From Flavobacterium silvaticum (lineage in GTDB: Bacteria; Bacteroidota; Bacteroidia; Flavobacteriales; Flavobacteriaceae): a stretch of DNA of 64,000 bases. A model generated the notes under the pieces. That model ran no database searches. It was given only the letters and a program-made list of their open reading frames with translations, and was not told where the DNA came from. The DNA is taken from the NCBI RefSeq assembly GCF_012911565.1, contig NZ_JAAMPU010000107.1, positions 186,001-250,000 of the forward strand. Reading direction: 5' to 3'. Each line of letters begins with the position of its first letter. Position 1 is the first letter of the stretch. A program made the translations under genes and the position numbers. This document shows positions 27,347 through 35,753 of the stretch, in pieces.

Positions 27347-28558
27347 ATGAGGGCATTCCTAGTTCCTGTTGTAGCGATTGTGTGGTGTGTTGTTTTTGCG
27401 CTTATCCTTAACTTACCCGGAAATGTAGCGCTTCAGGGAGATGAAGTAACATACTGGGCAGCAGCCAAAAACATTTATTCCAGTTTTTCCCCAAGTGAAA
27501 CCCGACCGCTACTTATTGCGTTGATACATGGATTTCCGCTCTTGTTTGGGATTACTTCTTTGGTTCTGGTAAACACTTGGGTTGTTGTTTTAAATTTGAT
27601 GCTTTGGGTTTTGTCAATCCTTCTGGTTTATAAGTTAACATTGGGAAAAGCAAAAGCGAAAGCCTCAATTTTATTGGGATTCGCATTACTTTTTTGTGTC
27701 GGTTATCTGGCAATTTGCTTTAAATTCCTGTCGGAATCGGTGTTCATCTTTATGCTGGTTTTCTGTATTTATCTGGTTCGGAAATTCATCATAACACAAA
27801 ACCATAATTTCCTGTCGGCTTCATTTGGAGTATTGTTGCTCTCGATTCTCGTAAAACCGCTGGCGCTTGGACTGGTTTTAATTTTCACAGTTTTTTTCTT
27901 CAGGCAGGTATTGAAAATTGTCTTAAATAAATACTCGGCAATTTCAGTTGTAGCACTTATACTTATTTTTTTCCAGATGGATTCACTGCGTAAAAACCAA
28001 GGCGATTTCACAATAAGTTACATTGATTCGTTCACCTATTACAATTACCTTGGAGATAAAGCCGAGTGTTTTAAAAATGGAACACATTACAGGCAATGCA
28101 AAGGCAAACGATACGAGGCATTCGTAAAGCTAAATAACTCCCAACAAAAAAAAGCAGCTGCAAAAGACTTTACAAATCAGATACGGCACAATTTCCCAAA
28201 CCTGGTTAAAGCGTATTTGTATAACCTCTATGCAAACGCTTTTGGAGGAAGCCGGATCATAGATACGGCACATTCCGGAAATGAGTCCATTCAAAAAATA
28301 TTGTTCCGGATTTCAAGGATCCAGAATGTTTTGTTGACGTTTATTGGTGTTTTTATTTCGGTTATAGATGTATCCCGATTCCGTAAAACAAGTATTTTTA
28401 ATTTGTTGCTGACTTTTATATTCGGGTATATTTTAGTCGTTTCTGGAATTTCCGGCAATCAGGGCGACCGTTTCTCGATAGTTTTTTATCCGATTGTCAT
28501 CTTGCAGATGGCTTACAGTGATCTATTAAAGGCCCAATTTACAAGGTTGCGCGAATGA
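27347..28558 (+). CDS. GT39/GT83-like polytopic membrane glycosyltransferase
   Basis: A 403-residue integral membrane protein with about ten hydrophobic helices. The first luminal loop contains LQGDEVTYWAAAKN, the GDE-x2-YW motif expected of C-type glycosyltransferases (PMT/ArnT) that use polyprenyl-phosphate sugars. The periplasmic loop (~215-300) is rich in Lys, Asn and Tyr. This family adds sugars to lipids, polysaccharides or proteins at the outer face of the inner membrane. No sugar-pathway gene is adjacent, so the acceptor is unknown. It is short compared with typical ArnT (about 550), lacking a large C-terminal periplasmic domain. Confidence 0.68.
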   Translation: MRAFLVPVVAIVWCVVFALILNLPGNVALQGDEVTYWAAAKNIYSSFSPSETRPLLIALIHGFPLLFGITSLVLVNTWVVVLNLMLWVLSILLVYKLTLGKAKAKASILLGFALLFCVGYLAICFKFLSESVFIFMLVFCIYLVRKFIITQNHNFLSASFGVLLLSILVKPLALGLVLIFTVFFFRQVLKIVLNKYSAISVVALILIFFQMDSLRKNQGDFTISYIDSFTYYNYLGDKAECFKNGTHYRQCKGKRYEAFVKLNNSQQKKAAAKDFTNQIRHNFPNLVKAYLYNLYANAFGGSRIIDTAHSGNESIQKILFRISRIQNVLLTFIGVFISVIDVSRFRKTSIFNLLLTFIFGYILVVSGISGNQGDRFSIVFYPIVILQMAYSDLLKAQFTRLRE

Positions 28559-28582
28559 TGCGAGCGGTTAGCCTTTTGGAAA

Positions 28583-28735
28583 AACGACCTGCTTTTTAGC
28601 AGTTGAAGAGGCGACTAACAGAAGCCACTCCAACAATTAAAAAAGCGTTAGTTTTGCCAAAAGCTACAAGCGGGCAGCATGACGGCGGCACAAAACTGTT
28701 TCAGTCTGGCCAAAAGGTATTGCCGCCGACGCGCC
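28583..28735. repeat. Structured intergenic segment with inverted repeats
   Basis: Between the glycosyltransferase-like gene and the pentapeptide gene are several inverted repeats: CTGC-TTTTTA-GCAG near 28590-28603, and CGGCGGCA (28683-28690) with TGCCGCCG (28721-28728) enclosing ACTG-TTT-CAGT. The GC-rich stems differ from the AT-rich neighbourhood. The in-frame upstream extension of the pentapeptide gene runs through it but looks unlike that family. Confidence 0.4.
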
Positions 28736-28749
28736 ATAAAAACAAATCC

Positions 28750-29310
28750 ATGGAATATATCCACGATAAAAGATTCACGCAGATAGGGCGAGATGAAATC
28801 ATGTATACTGATTTTGAAGGCTGTGAATTCGCGGGCTGTGATTTGAGCCGATGCGATTATACGGGAACGGCCTTTATAGATTGCCGCTTCATCGATTGCA
28901 ATTTTGCCGGTGCGAAGATCAATTATGTGGCTTTTCGCGACGTGTCGTTTTTCAACTGTGATTTTTCCGATGTGAATTTTGCGATGGTCGATAAACTGCT
29001 GTTCATCATTTCGATGACGGGATGCAATTTGGATCGGGCCAAATTCTACACGCTCAAGCTTCCGAAAACCGTATTCACCGATTGCAGTTTTGTCGCCACC
29101 GATTTTATGGCGGCCGATCTGACCGATGTGATCTTTGACAACTGCGATCTTCATAAAGCGGTTTTCATCGATACGATCGCCAACAAAACCGATTTCCTGT
29201 CGAGCCGGAATTTCACCATAGATCCGGAACGCAATAGACTCAAACGCGCCATTTTTTCAGAAAGCGGTTTGCGCGGTTTGCTGGCTAAATATGATTTGGT
29301 GATAAAATAG
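28750..29310 (+). CDS. Pentapeptide-repeat protein
   Basis: A 186-residue right-handed quadrilateral beta-helix protein built of A(D/N)LXX-type repeats, such as FEGCEFAGCDLSRCDYTGTA, FIDCRFIDCNFAGAKI and FTDCSFVATDFMAADLTDV. The repeats cover about residues 18-165 and are capped by a helical C-terminus (LLAKYDLVIK). Bacterial members include gyrase-protecting Qnr/MfpA-like proteins, but also many of unknown role; nothing here singles out gyrase. The start MEYIHDK is chosen because the preceding 49 codons of open frame lie in a structured intergenic region. Confidence 0.88.
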   Translation: MEYIHDKRFTQIGRDEIMYTDFEGCEFAGCDLSRCDYTGTAFIDCRFIDCNFAGAKINYVAFRDVSFFNCDFSDVNFAMVDKLLFIISMTGCNLDRAKFYTLKLPKTVFTDCSFVATDFMAADLTDVIFDNCDLHKAVFIDTIANKTDFLSSRNFTIDPERNRLKRAIFSESGLRGLLAKYDLVIK

Positions 29311-29311
29311 A

Positions 29312-29334
29312 AACCCGCTTGATTAGGGCGGGTT
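29312..29334. terminator. Hairpin between convergent genes
   Basis: AACCCGC (29312-29318) pairs with GCGGGTT (29328-29334) around a 9-nt loop. The following bases (CTC) are not a clean T tract, so efficiency is uncertain. It lies right after the pentapeptide stop and faces the M56 gene. Confidence 0.5.
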
Positions 29335-29357
29335 CTCAAAGGCAACTAACTCAAAAT

Positions 29358-31301
29358 CTATTTCTTTTTAGCGCGTTCGGCTTCAAGTTCGGCTCGGGCT
29401 TTATCCATTTCGGCTTTTGCTTTTTTCATTTCCTCCTTGGCTTCTTCCATTTGATGACGCGCTTCCTGCATGGCCCTTTCCATTTGTTCGCGTGATTCTT
29501 CACGCGCTTTCCTACTCTGGTTTTTATTCATTTCCTTGTCACGCTGCACATCTTTATTAAAATCCCGCGTCGCTTTTTCTATTTGGATGCGGCTTTCCTG
29601 CATGGCACGACGTATTTCTGGCTCGGCACGTTTGACTTCATCTTTTGCCAGCTTCATCGCTTTTTTTATTTCTTTGGATGTGATTTTGGATATGTTGGTA
29701 ACCAAAGCATCTCCATTAATCCGGATGTTGTCGTTGTCCGATGTGATTGAAACGGAAGCGATGTCGTCCGGATTGATTTGGGCAATGATGTAGTTTGAAC
29801 TGAAATTCATAGCATCGTCTCCACTGATTGTGCGTGTCTTTCCATCTTTTGTCGTGATAACGATAGTCTTGTTGTCCGAACCGGATTTCGACCAACTGAA
29901 TTCCGGCGGCTCAGGAGCTTCCGGTGCTTCACCAATTTCCGGTGCTTCCGGTGCTTCCGGTGGTTCAGGGACTTCTACGGCAAGGCCATATGTAAAGCTT
30001 TCATCTCCGTTATCACCTTCGTTATCGGCATTGTCACCTTCGTTATCTGAATTGTCGTCTTTAAAATAAACGAAACGGGAATCGCTAGGTTTTCCAAAAC
30101 CGGCAAGACCATTAGAATCGCGGAAGAAACGAATTGGTTGTATGGGCTGGTCGCTTTCAACCTGGGTGGTTCCGGTCTTTCCGTATTTATCCTTGAATTC
30201 TACTTTTATGGCGATTATCTCACCTTTCGCATTTCGTTTTACTTTATTGATTTTAAGCTTGATGTCGTTTCTTTTGGCTTCCGTGGTGAATTCCTTGAGT
30301 TCTTCATCAGATGTATTTTTAGTGATGCGGATGTCGATCTCATCCATTGAAAAAGCTTTTCCAACAATAGCTTTGAGCGGTTTCTCCAAGCTGATGGTTC
30401 GGACCTGAAAACTCAAAAGGAAAGCTGCCAACACCGGCAATATCAACAGATACTTCCAGGAATTCCACTTGCTCGATTGATTCTTGTTTAACATAACGAT
30501 TCGTTTTTTGATTAATGATTGAAAAAAATGATTGCTGATTGTCGTCTTCGACAGCCCATTCACAGGTGTCGTGATTTTTAATAAAGTATACTGATACGAT
30601 CTTTTGTCGCCTATTTCGCGGATCGCCTCACTGTCTGCTATGAATTCAAGGTTCTGCAGGATGGCTTTGTGATAGAACCACGAAATTGGATTCCACCAGA
30701 AAAAGATGCAGAAAACACGTGATAACAACACATCCACCGAATGCCATTGAGAACTGTGGACGCGTTCGTGCCTCAATATATTATCGAGCTCTTCCTGTGT
30801 ATAGAGGCTTGAATTGAATACGATATTTCCAAAATAAGAGAAAGGCGTAATGTCTTCCGGTACATCGTAAAATTTGAGTCCTTTGTTCGAATCTGCTGAT
30901 TTTCCTTTGAGCAACCTTTTAAGCTGGAAAAACTCAACCCCGAGTTTCATCAGCAGGAAAGCGGCAATAAGGCAATAGATAACGGTGAGCAACAACATCC
31001 AGTTGAAAGGTTCAGCTTCGACAGCAACCGGGTTCATTGTGGAAATGGCCGAAACGGGCAGGGCGGAAGCCGTATCTGAAAAGGTATCTACCGGAAAATT
31101 GACCGGGATATTTTGCGGCTCGACATAGACGATTTTTTTAAACTGGACGAATGGCAACACCGCCGCGGTCAACAAACCCGCAAGCAAATACCATCGGTTG
31201 GCCAAAAAGAACGTCTCTTTTCTCAGGAACACATAATAAGCCAGGAAAAACGCCACCAGCAGCGCCCCTGATTTTAAACAGTATAATGTTACGGCTTCCA
31301 T
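29358..31301 (-). CDS. M56-family (BlaR1/MecR1-like) membrane metallopeptidase with long C-terminal coiled coil
   Basis: A 647-residue sensor protease. Helices at about 12-25 and 36-52, then 100-120, surround the cytosolic zinc-protease domain with RHERVH (H178, E179, H182) and downstream LEFIADSEA (likely third ligand). A further helix (about 284-299) is followed by a ~350-residue extracytoplasmic part. This has beta-rich segments, an acidic NEGDNADNEGDNGDES stretch, a Pro/Glu/Ala run of VPEPPEAPEAPEIGEAPEAP type (~430-455), and a highly charged helix (~540-647, KAREESREQMERAMQEARHQ). Such proteins cleave the BlaI-type repressor encoded one base upstream. No beta-lactam-binding domain is seen. 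Confidence 0.9.
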   Translation of the reverse strand: MEAVTLYCLKSGALLVAFFLAYYVFLRKETFFLANRWYLLAGLLTAAVLPFVQFKKIVYVEPQNIPVNFPVDTFSDTASALPVSAISTMNPVAVEAEPFNWMLLLTVIYCLIAAFLLMKLGVEFFQLKRLLKGKSADSNKGLKFYDVPEDITPFSYFGNIVFNSSLYTQEELDNILRHERVHSSQWHSVDVLLSRVFCIFFWWNPISWFYHKAILQNLEFIADSEAIREIGDKRSYQYTLLKITTPVNGLSKTTISNHFFQSLIKKRIVMLNKNQSSKWNSWKYLLILPVLAAFLLSFQVRTISLEKPLKAIVGKAFSMDEIDIRITKNTSDEELKEFTTEAKRNDIKLKINKVKRNAKGEIIAIKVEFKDKYGKTGTTQVESDQPIQPIRFFRDSNGLAGFGKPSDSRFVYFKDDNSDNEGDNADNEGDNGDESFTYGLAVEVPEPPEAPEAPEIGEAPEAPEPPEFSWSKSGSDNKTIVITTKDGKTRTISGDDAMNFSSNYIIAQINPDDIASVSITSDNDNIRINGDALVTNISKITSKEIKKAMKLAKDEVKRAEPEIRRAMQESRIQIEKATRDFNKDVQRDKEMNKNQSRKAREESREQMERAMQEARHQMEEAKEEMKKAKAEMDKARAELEAERAKKK

Positions 31302-31302
31302 A

Positions 31303-31662
31303 CTATTTCTGTTTTTCGATCATGTTGAGTATCTCGCGCAATTCATCTGCCGATATCTTTTCTTCTTTCGCAAAGAACGATACCATATTCTTATATGAAC
31401 TGCCAAAATAATTCTCGATGGCATTGTTCATGAAACCTTTTCTATAGTCTTCTTTTTTTATGACCGGAAAGTACTGGTGTGTGTTCCCAAAAGCACTGTG
31501 GCCTACATATCCTTTTTCTTCCAGGTTGCGGATCATTGTAGAAATTGTGTTGTAATGCGGCTGTTCATCGGTAATTTCAGCCATTACTTCTTTGACGAAC
31601 GCCTTTTCGAGACGCCAAAGGATATGCATTACTTCTTCTTCTTTGTTTGTCAACTTAACCAT
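31303..31662 (-). CDS. BlaI/MecI/CopY-family transcriptional repressor
   Basis: A 119-residue winged-helix repressor: KLTNKEEEVMHILWRLEKAF, MAEITDEQPHYNTISTMIRNLEEKGYVGH (recognition helix) and a C-terminal dimerisation helix region. In the paradigm the repressor is released when the co-transcribed M56 protease is activated. Here the stop of the repressor and the ATG of the M56 gene are one base apart, so they are coupled. A repeat array that coincides with the promoter upstream is the likely operator, giving autoregulation. Confidence 0.93.
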   Translation of the reverse strand: MVKLTNKEEEVMHILWRLEKAFVKEVMAEITDEQPHYNTISTMIRNLEEKGYVGHSAFGNTHQYFPVIKKEDYRKGFMNNAIENYFGSSYKNMVSFFAKEEKISADELREILNMIEKQK

Positions 31663-31725
31663 GGAATATTCTTTATTAGGTATTCTTAATTATTTATTTG
31701 GGCCGAAGCTTATCCGTAACTCAGC

Positions 31726-31756
31726 CAAACCTACAACTATATTTTTAGTTACGCAA
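31726..31756 (-). promoter_or_regulatory. Promoter of the blaI-M56 operon
   Basis: On the minus strand TTG (31756-31754), a 20-bp spacer and TAGGTTTG (31733-31726) match the flavobacterial consensus. The 5' leader would be about 55 nt. The -33 and the spacer coincide with the AACTA/TAGTT dyads. Confidence 0.75.
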
Positions 31757-31779
31757 CTACAATTTTAGTTGTTTAACTA
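31735..31779. promoter_or_regulatory. BlaI-type operator array, 20-bp period
   Basis: AACTA occurs at 31735, 31755 and 31775, exactly 20 bp apart. The first two are each matched by TAGTT 11 bp on (31746 and 31766), giving two dyads AACTA-N6-TAGTT; the second is extended to CAACTA...TAGTTG. The array covers the -33 element and spacer of the operon promoter, an ideal place for repression. Confidence 0.7.
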
Positions 31780-31801
31780 TTTTTTAAGGATTATTCCTGA
31801 A

Positions 31802-33025
31802 TCAGGAAAGTTGTTCTCGTTTGTAGAGTATCATTATATATACAGTCAGTCCAGCGATGACCAACCCGAATGTTCCCATGAACACCCAGTTCCAAAAGTA
31901 GCCCAGGCTTTTGACGGAAACGATCGCCAATCCGGTTTTGGCACTTAGAATATGTGCCAGGCTGAAACTCATAGTATAAAGCCCCATATAATTCCCGACC
32001 TGGCTTTTAGGCGCCCGTGAAAGCACAAAGGCGTTTGAAAACGGAAACGCGAATATTTCCCCGAACGTCAAAAACAAAATGTTCAGTACCAATAAATTGG
32101 AGCTGAATTCAGGAAGCAGCACAAAGAAACCCAAAGACATACAAATCGCACCGAACAATACAATCCGGAGCTTCGGGAAATGGATGCGTTCAAAGAAACC
32201 GACAATCGGCATTTCGAGCAGGAAAACAAGAAAACCGTTGAGCGTCATCAACAATCCTGTCTGTAGTTCGGTCAATCCGTATTTTTCGTGGTGATAGAGC
32301 GGGAGCGTACTGAACAACTGGAAAAAAGTCATCGCCGTACCAAAACTCACAAAAAGGAACAGCCAGAAAATATGGTCTTTCATAACCGATTTCTTTGGTT
32401 CATCTGCCAACTCGAGATGTTCTTCGGGTGTTTTCTTTTTCTCTTTGACGAGCAAGGCGAAAATCCCGATTGAAAGGATACACGAAGCAGCATCAGCCCA
32501 AAACAAACCGCTGTAGCCAATATTCATGATAATCAATCCGCCCAAAGCCGGACCAGCAGCAAAACCCAGATTTACAGCCAATCGGACAAGGCTCAACGCC
32601 CGTGTCCGGTTTTCCGGTTTCGCATAGACACTCAGCGATACGAACATGGCAGGCCGAAACATATCTGCTACAACCATAATCCCGAAGAATGCGGCACATA
32701 GCCCATAGAACGAGGTCACGAACTGGACTGAGAAAAACAAAATACCGGTACTGAATAAACTGAAAACCATTATTTTGTAAAACCCAATCTTATCTGAAAG
32801 TTTACCTCCAAGCCACGAACCCAGCATAGAGCCCGATCCAAAACAAACCATGACCCAGCCTACCTGACCATAGCTGAATCCCAGGTCTTCTTTAAGGTAT
32901 TTGGACAGGAACGGAATTACCATGGTACCTGCCCGGTTGATAAAAGTAATGATGGCAAGAATCCACACTTCGCGTCGAAAACCTCTGAAATTGTTTATGT
33001 AGCGTTGGGCCGCAAGCTTGATCAT
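31802..33025 (-). CDS. MFS transporter
   Basis: A 407-residue, 12-helix major-facilitator permease of the inner membrane. It has an N-terminal amphipathic stretch (NNFRGFRREVWIL), a motif A-like loop GGKLSDKIGFYKIM between helices 2 and 3, RALSLVRLAVNLGFAAGPALGG (helix 5, exporter-type motif C region GPALGG) and a central loop rich in charge (KEKKKTPEEHLELADEPKKS). It resembles the drug-efflux branch (DHA1), but the substrate is unknown. Divergent from the DUF1684 gene, with separate -7 boxes for each. Confidence 0.85.
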   Translation of the reverse strand: MIKLAAQRYINNFRGFRREVWILAIITFINRAGTMVIPFLSKYLKEDLGFSYGQVGWVMVCFGSGSMLGSWLGGKLSDKIGFYKIMVFSLFSTGILFFSVQFVTSFYGLCAAFFGIMVVADMFRPAMFVSLSVYAKPENRTRALSLVRLAVNLGFAAGPALGGLIIMNIGYSGLFWADAASCILSIGIFALLVKEKKKTPEEHLELADEPKKSVMKDHIFWLFLFVSFGTAMTFFQLFSTLPLYHHEKYGLTELQTGLLMTLNGFLVFLLEMPIVGFFERIHFPKLRIVLFGAICMSLGFFVLLPEFSSNLLVLNILFLTFGEIFAFPFSNAFVLSRAPKSQVGNYMGLYTMSFSLAHILSAKTGLAIVSVKSLGYFWNWVFMGTFGLVIAGLTVYIMILYKREQLS

Positions 33026-33044
33026 TATTTTGATTGATTACATA

Positions 33045-33052
33045 CAAAAATA
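33045..33052 (-). promoter_or_regulatory. -7 box of the MFS gene
   Basis: Read on the minus strand the bases are TATTTTTG, 19 nt before the MFS start codon. A TTG lies upstream with a 23-bp spacer, slightly longer than usual. Confidence 0.5.
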
Positions 33053-33106
33053 CAAAGGAGCGGGCGAGCGGTTATCAACAATATGGGAAATCTTGGAACG
33101 GATTGT

Positions 33107-33114
33107 TATTTTTG
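33107..33114 (+). promoter_or_regulatory. -7 box abutting the DUF1684 start
   Basis: TATTTTTG lies just 4 nt before ATG 33119, so the transcript would begin at or very near the start codon. No TTG at the canonical -33 distance is found. Confidence 0.5.
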
Positions 33115-33118
33115 CCCA

Positions 33119-33724
33119 ATGAAACCAGTAAAAGTAGTCGTTGTAATTTTTTTGTTGTTGACTTCCGTTGTCCAATCACAGGCGTTCGATGCTGCAAAAT
33201 CAAAGGCGGCACAGGACAAACTCGACTCGGAGTATGCCAATCCGGCCGAAAGTCCGTTAGAGGAAAAAGACCTTAAAACTTTTCACGGTCTTGATTTCTT
33301 TCCGGTTTCAGGCGATTATTATATTATCGCAAAGTTCAAACGCACCGAGAGCGAGTCGCCTTTCGAGATGAAAACAAGCACCAAGCGTCGGCCTATGTAC
33401 GTCAAATACGGTGAAGTTGAATTCAGTATCGATGGAAAAACCTGCAAACTCAACGTATATCGCAACATCGAACTCTCCAAAAAAGAGGAATACAAAGATC
33501 ATTTGTTTTTGCCTTTCCGCGATGATACGAATGGGGAAGAAACCTATGCCGGCGGCCGATACATTGATTTGAAAATTCCTTCGGGCAATACGATGGTGAT
33601 TGATTTCAACGAAGCCTACAACCCGTATTGCGCCTATAACCACAAGTATTCATGTCCGATAGTTCCATCTGAAAATATCCTCGAAGTCGCCATCCGCGCA
33701 GGCGTAAAGAAATTCCACGATTGA
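33119..33724 (+). CDS. Exported DUF1684 protein
   Basis: A 201-residue protein with an N-terminal signal peptide (VVVIFLLLTSVVQSQAF). The mature part has the DUF1684 pattern: LKTFHGLDFFPVSGDYYIIAKF, then a beta-rich middle, LFLPFRDDTNGEETYAGGRYIDL and the conserved VIDFNEAYNPYCAYNHKYSCPIVPSEN near the end. The family role is unknown. The start MKPVKV is supported by the -7 box directly upstream; an in-frame ATG 12 codons earlier would place the promoter inside the gene. Its stop overlaps the TatD-family start (TGATG). Confidence 0.88.
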   Translation: MKPVKVVVVIFLLLTSVVQSQAFDAAKSKAAQDKLDSEYANPAESPLEEKDLKTFHGLDFFPVSGDYYIIAKFKRTESESPFEMKTSTKRRPMYVKYGEVEFSIDGKTCKLNVYRNIELSKKEEYKDHLFLPFRDDTNGEETYAGGRYIDLKIPSGNTMVIDFNEAYNPYCAYNHKYSCPIVPSENILEVAIRAGVKKFHD

Positions 33725-34365
33725 TGCAATTGATAAACCTTCATACACACAAGGTTTCGGGAAATGCTTCCGTCATTGAAATCGTCAACCAATATCCGGA
33801 TGAGTTTTCAAAGACCAAAAGGTTTTCGATTGGCATACATCCGTGGCGCATCGAAACCGATAAAATCGGGCAACAACTGGACTTTATCGAATCTCAACTT
33901 AAAGATCCATCGTGCCTTGCCATAGGCGAATGCGGCCTGGACAAACGGATTGAAACTCCTATGGATGTACAGACGGACGTTTTCATAAGTCAACTGGAAC
34001 TGGCTCAAAGTTTCTCAAAACCGGTCATCGTGCATTGTGTCGCAGCCTATCAGGAAGTCATAGAAATCTGCAGACAAAACAAAATAACGGTCCCAATCAT
34101 CATCCATGGGTTTTCCAAAAATATCCAGGTTGCAAAAACGTTGGTAGCTGCTGGCTTTTACGTATCTTTTGGAAAATGGCTGATGCAGAATCCGGAATTA
34201 GCCTCAGTTTTAATAGCTGTTCCGGATAACAGCTATTTCCTGGAAACCGACTCTTCAGATTATGGGATAGCTTCCGTTTATGAAAAAGCGGCTATTGCAA
34301 AAGGTTTGGATAAAGCCGAAATTGCGGCCCAGATTGAAATGAATTTCAATACCGTATTTAGCTAA
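33724..34365 (+). CDS. TatD-family metal-dependent hydrolase
   Basis: A 213-residue TIM-barrel hydrolase. Metal ligands: NLHTHK (HxH, near residue 7-9), GECGLDK (Glu), VIVHCVA (His), IIHGFSK (His) and ETDSSDYG (Asp). TatD proteins have 3'-5' DNase or D-aminoacyl-tRNA deacylase-type activities; the physiological substrate here is unknown. It is shorter than canonical TatD (about 260) and belongs to the compact Bacteroidota branch. ATG 33724 overlaps the upstream stop by one base. Confidence 0.87.
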   Translation: MQLINLHTHKVSGNASVIEIVNQYPDEFSKTKRFSIGIHPWRIETDKIGQQLDFIESQLKDPSCLAIGECGLDKRIETPMDVQTDVFISQLELAQSFSKPVIVHCVAAYQEVIEICRQNKITVPIIIHGFSKNIQVAKTLVAAGFYVSFGKWLMQNPELASVLIAVPDNSYFLETDSSDYGIASVYEKAAIAKGLDKAEIAAQIEMNFNTVFS

Positions 34366-34382
34366 CAATAAAGATTTGATTC

Positions 34383-35105
34383 ATGGCGAAGTGGAAAGAA
34401 AGGGCCGAGATTCTATTCAAGGCAGAAGGCATCAAAAAACTCAATGACAGTAACGTTCTAGTCGTCGGTCTTGGCGGAGTCGGATCGTTTGCGGCTGAAT
34501 TCCTCGCGCGTGCCGGCGTTGGAAGCATGACTATCGTTGATGGCGATGTGGTCGATATTACCAACATCAACCGTCAATTGCCTGCGTTGCATTCCACGGT
34601 CGGGCAACCAAAAGTAGATGTGGTCGGCGACAGGCTCATGGATATCAATCCGGAACTGAAACTCACAAGGCTCAAGGAATTCCTGTCTCCGGAACGCGCG
34701 TTTGAAATCGTGACCGATGAATTCGATTACGTACTCGACTGCATCGACAGTGTCACCCCAAAACTCAACCTGATCATTTCGGCCAAGCGAAAGAAAGTCA
34801 AGATCGTAAGCAGCATGGGCGCAGGCGGTAAAGTGATCGCATCCAAAGTGAAGGTTTCCGATATCAGTAAAACCGAGAATTGTTTCCTTGCCAAAACTAT
34901 CAAGAAAAGGCTCAAGGAAGTCAAGATCGATAAAGGAGTCAAGGTGGTTTTTTCATCGGAAATACAACGCGAAGACAGCCTGATCCGAACCGATGGCAGC
35001 AATTTCAAGAAGTCATTCTACGGAACCTGCAGCTATATGCCGGGATTATTCGGGTTATACGCGGCTGAAACGGCCATCCGCCATTTGGTTGGAGACCAGA
35101 TTTAA
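34383..35105 (+). CDS. tcdA: tRNA threonylcarbamoyladenosine dehydratase
   Basis: A 240-residue E1-like (ThiF/MoeB fold) enzyme that cyclises t6A37 of tRNA to ct6A using ATP. It shows VLVVGLGGVGSFAAEFLARAG (nucleotide loop, ~29-35), VDGDVVDITNINRQL (ATP-binding Asp and Arg), VLDCIDSVTPK and the C-terminal SYMPGLFGLYAAETAI. Complete length. It lies 17 bp after the TatD gene in the same direction, so a DUF1684-tatD-tcdA operon is likely. Confidence 0.93.
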   Translation: MAKWKERAEILFKAEGIKKLNDSNVLVVGLGGVGSFAAEFLARAGVGSMTIVDGDVVDITNINRQLPALHSTVGQPKVDVVGDRLMDINPELKLTRLKEFLSPERAFEIVTDEFDYVLDCIDSVTPKLNLIISAKRKKVKIVSSMGAGGKVIASKVKVSDISKTENCFLAKTIKKRLKEVKIDKGVKVVFSSEIQREDSLIRTDGSNFKKSFYGTCSYMPGLFGLYAAETAIRHLVGDQI

Positions 35106-35192
35106 TCGAAAAGCCGGATAGTGAAGCAACTAAATCAAAATACAGTCCTATCAATCAATTCCGGGAAAACAGGATACTTATAAATCAAAACA

Positions 35193-35726
35193 ATGCGCAT
35201 GAAAATAGGCAAAATAATTTTATTTCTGTTTCTTGCTTTCAATCTGGCACAAGCCCAGGATTGCAAGCTTGCCAAAAATGAAACGGATAAATTCACCAAG
35301 AGCAAAACGGTTTACACACAGCCTGTAAAAGTAACGGCAGAGCGGATCAAGCTCAAAAATGCCTATTCGATTGACAAGGTCGAATTGCAAATCAAGGTTG
35401 AAAACCAAAATTATCTCATACATCTCGACTATTTTTTTGCAAGCGGCCTGTCTGTTGCGAACACTTCCAATAAATTGATCCTGTTACTGGATGACGGATC
35501 TACCATCGATGCGCCGTGTATACAGGATATGCCAAGCCAGAGAGGAAGTGCCTTTACGGCAATCATATCTTACGATTTTAAAGTAGCGGCATCGGATTTT
35601 GTAAGGCTCATAAAATCGGACATTACGGATATCCGAATGACCGCACAAATCAATCCGATAGACTTTTCCATCTCAAAAGAGATACGGACATCGAAATTAT
35701 TCAATTGTGTCATCCAAACGAACTGA
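35193..35726 (+). CDS. Exported hypothetical protein
   Basis: A 177-residue protein with a signal peptide (KIILFLFLAFNLAQAQ). The mature part starts DCKLAKNETDKFTKSKTVYT and continues with a beta-rich, charged sequence: NKLILLLDDGSTIDAPCIQDM and a C-terminal FNCVIQTN. One Cys pair (about 24 and 172) could form a disulfide. I do not recognise the family. It stands between tcdA and a HAD phosphatase, both in the same direction. Confidence 0.65.
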   Translation: MRMKIGKIILFLFLAFNLAQAQDCKLAKNETDKFTKSKTVYTQPVKVTAERIKLKNAYSIDKVELQIKVENQNYLIHLDYFFASGLSVANTSNKLILLLDDGSTIDAPCIQDMPSQRGSAFTAIISYDFKVAASDFVRLIKSDITDIRMTAQINPIDFSISKEIRTSKLFNCVIQTN

Positions 35727-35753
35727 TGTTTTGAAACCGTCAGCTTTTACCTC

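Noticed and set aside
28603..28749. 49-codon N-terminal extension of the pentapeptide protein
   Set aside because: The extension runs through inverted repeats and does not look like a pentapeptide or signal sequence.
29930..30060. Short tandem repeat or CRISPR-like array (GGTGCTTCC, GTTATC units)
   Set aside because: These are codon repeats coding for the Pro-Glu-Ala and acidic runs of the M56 protein.
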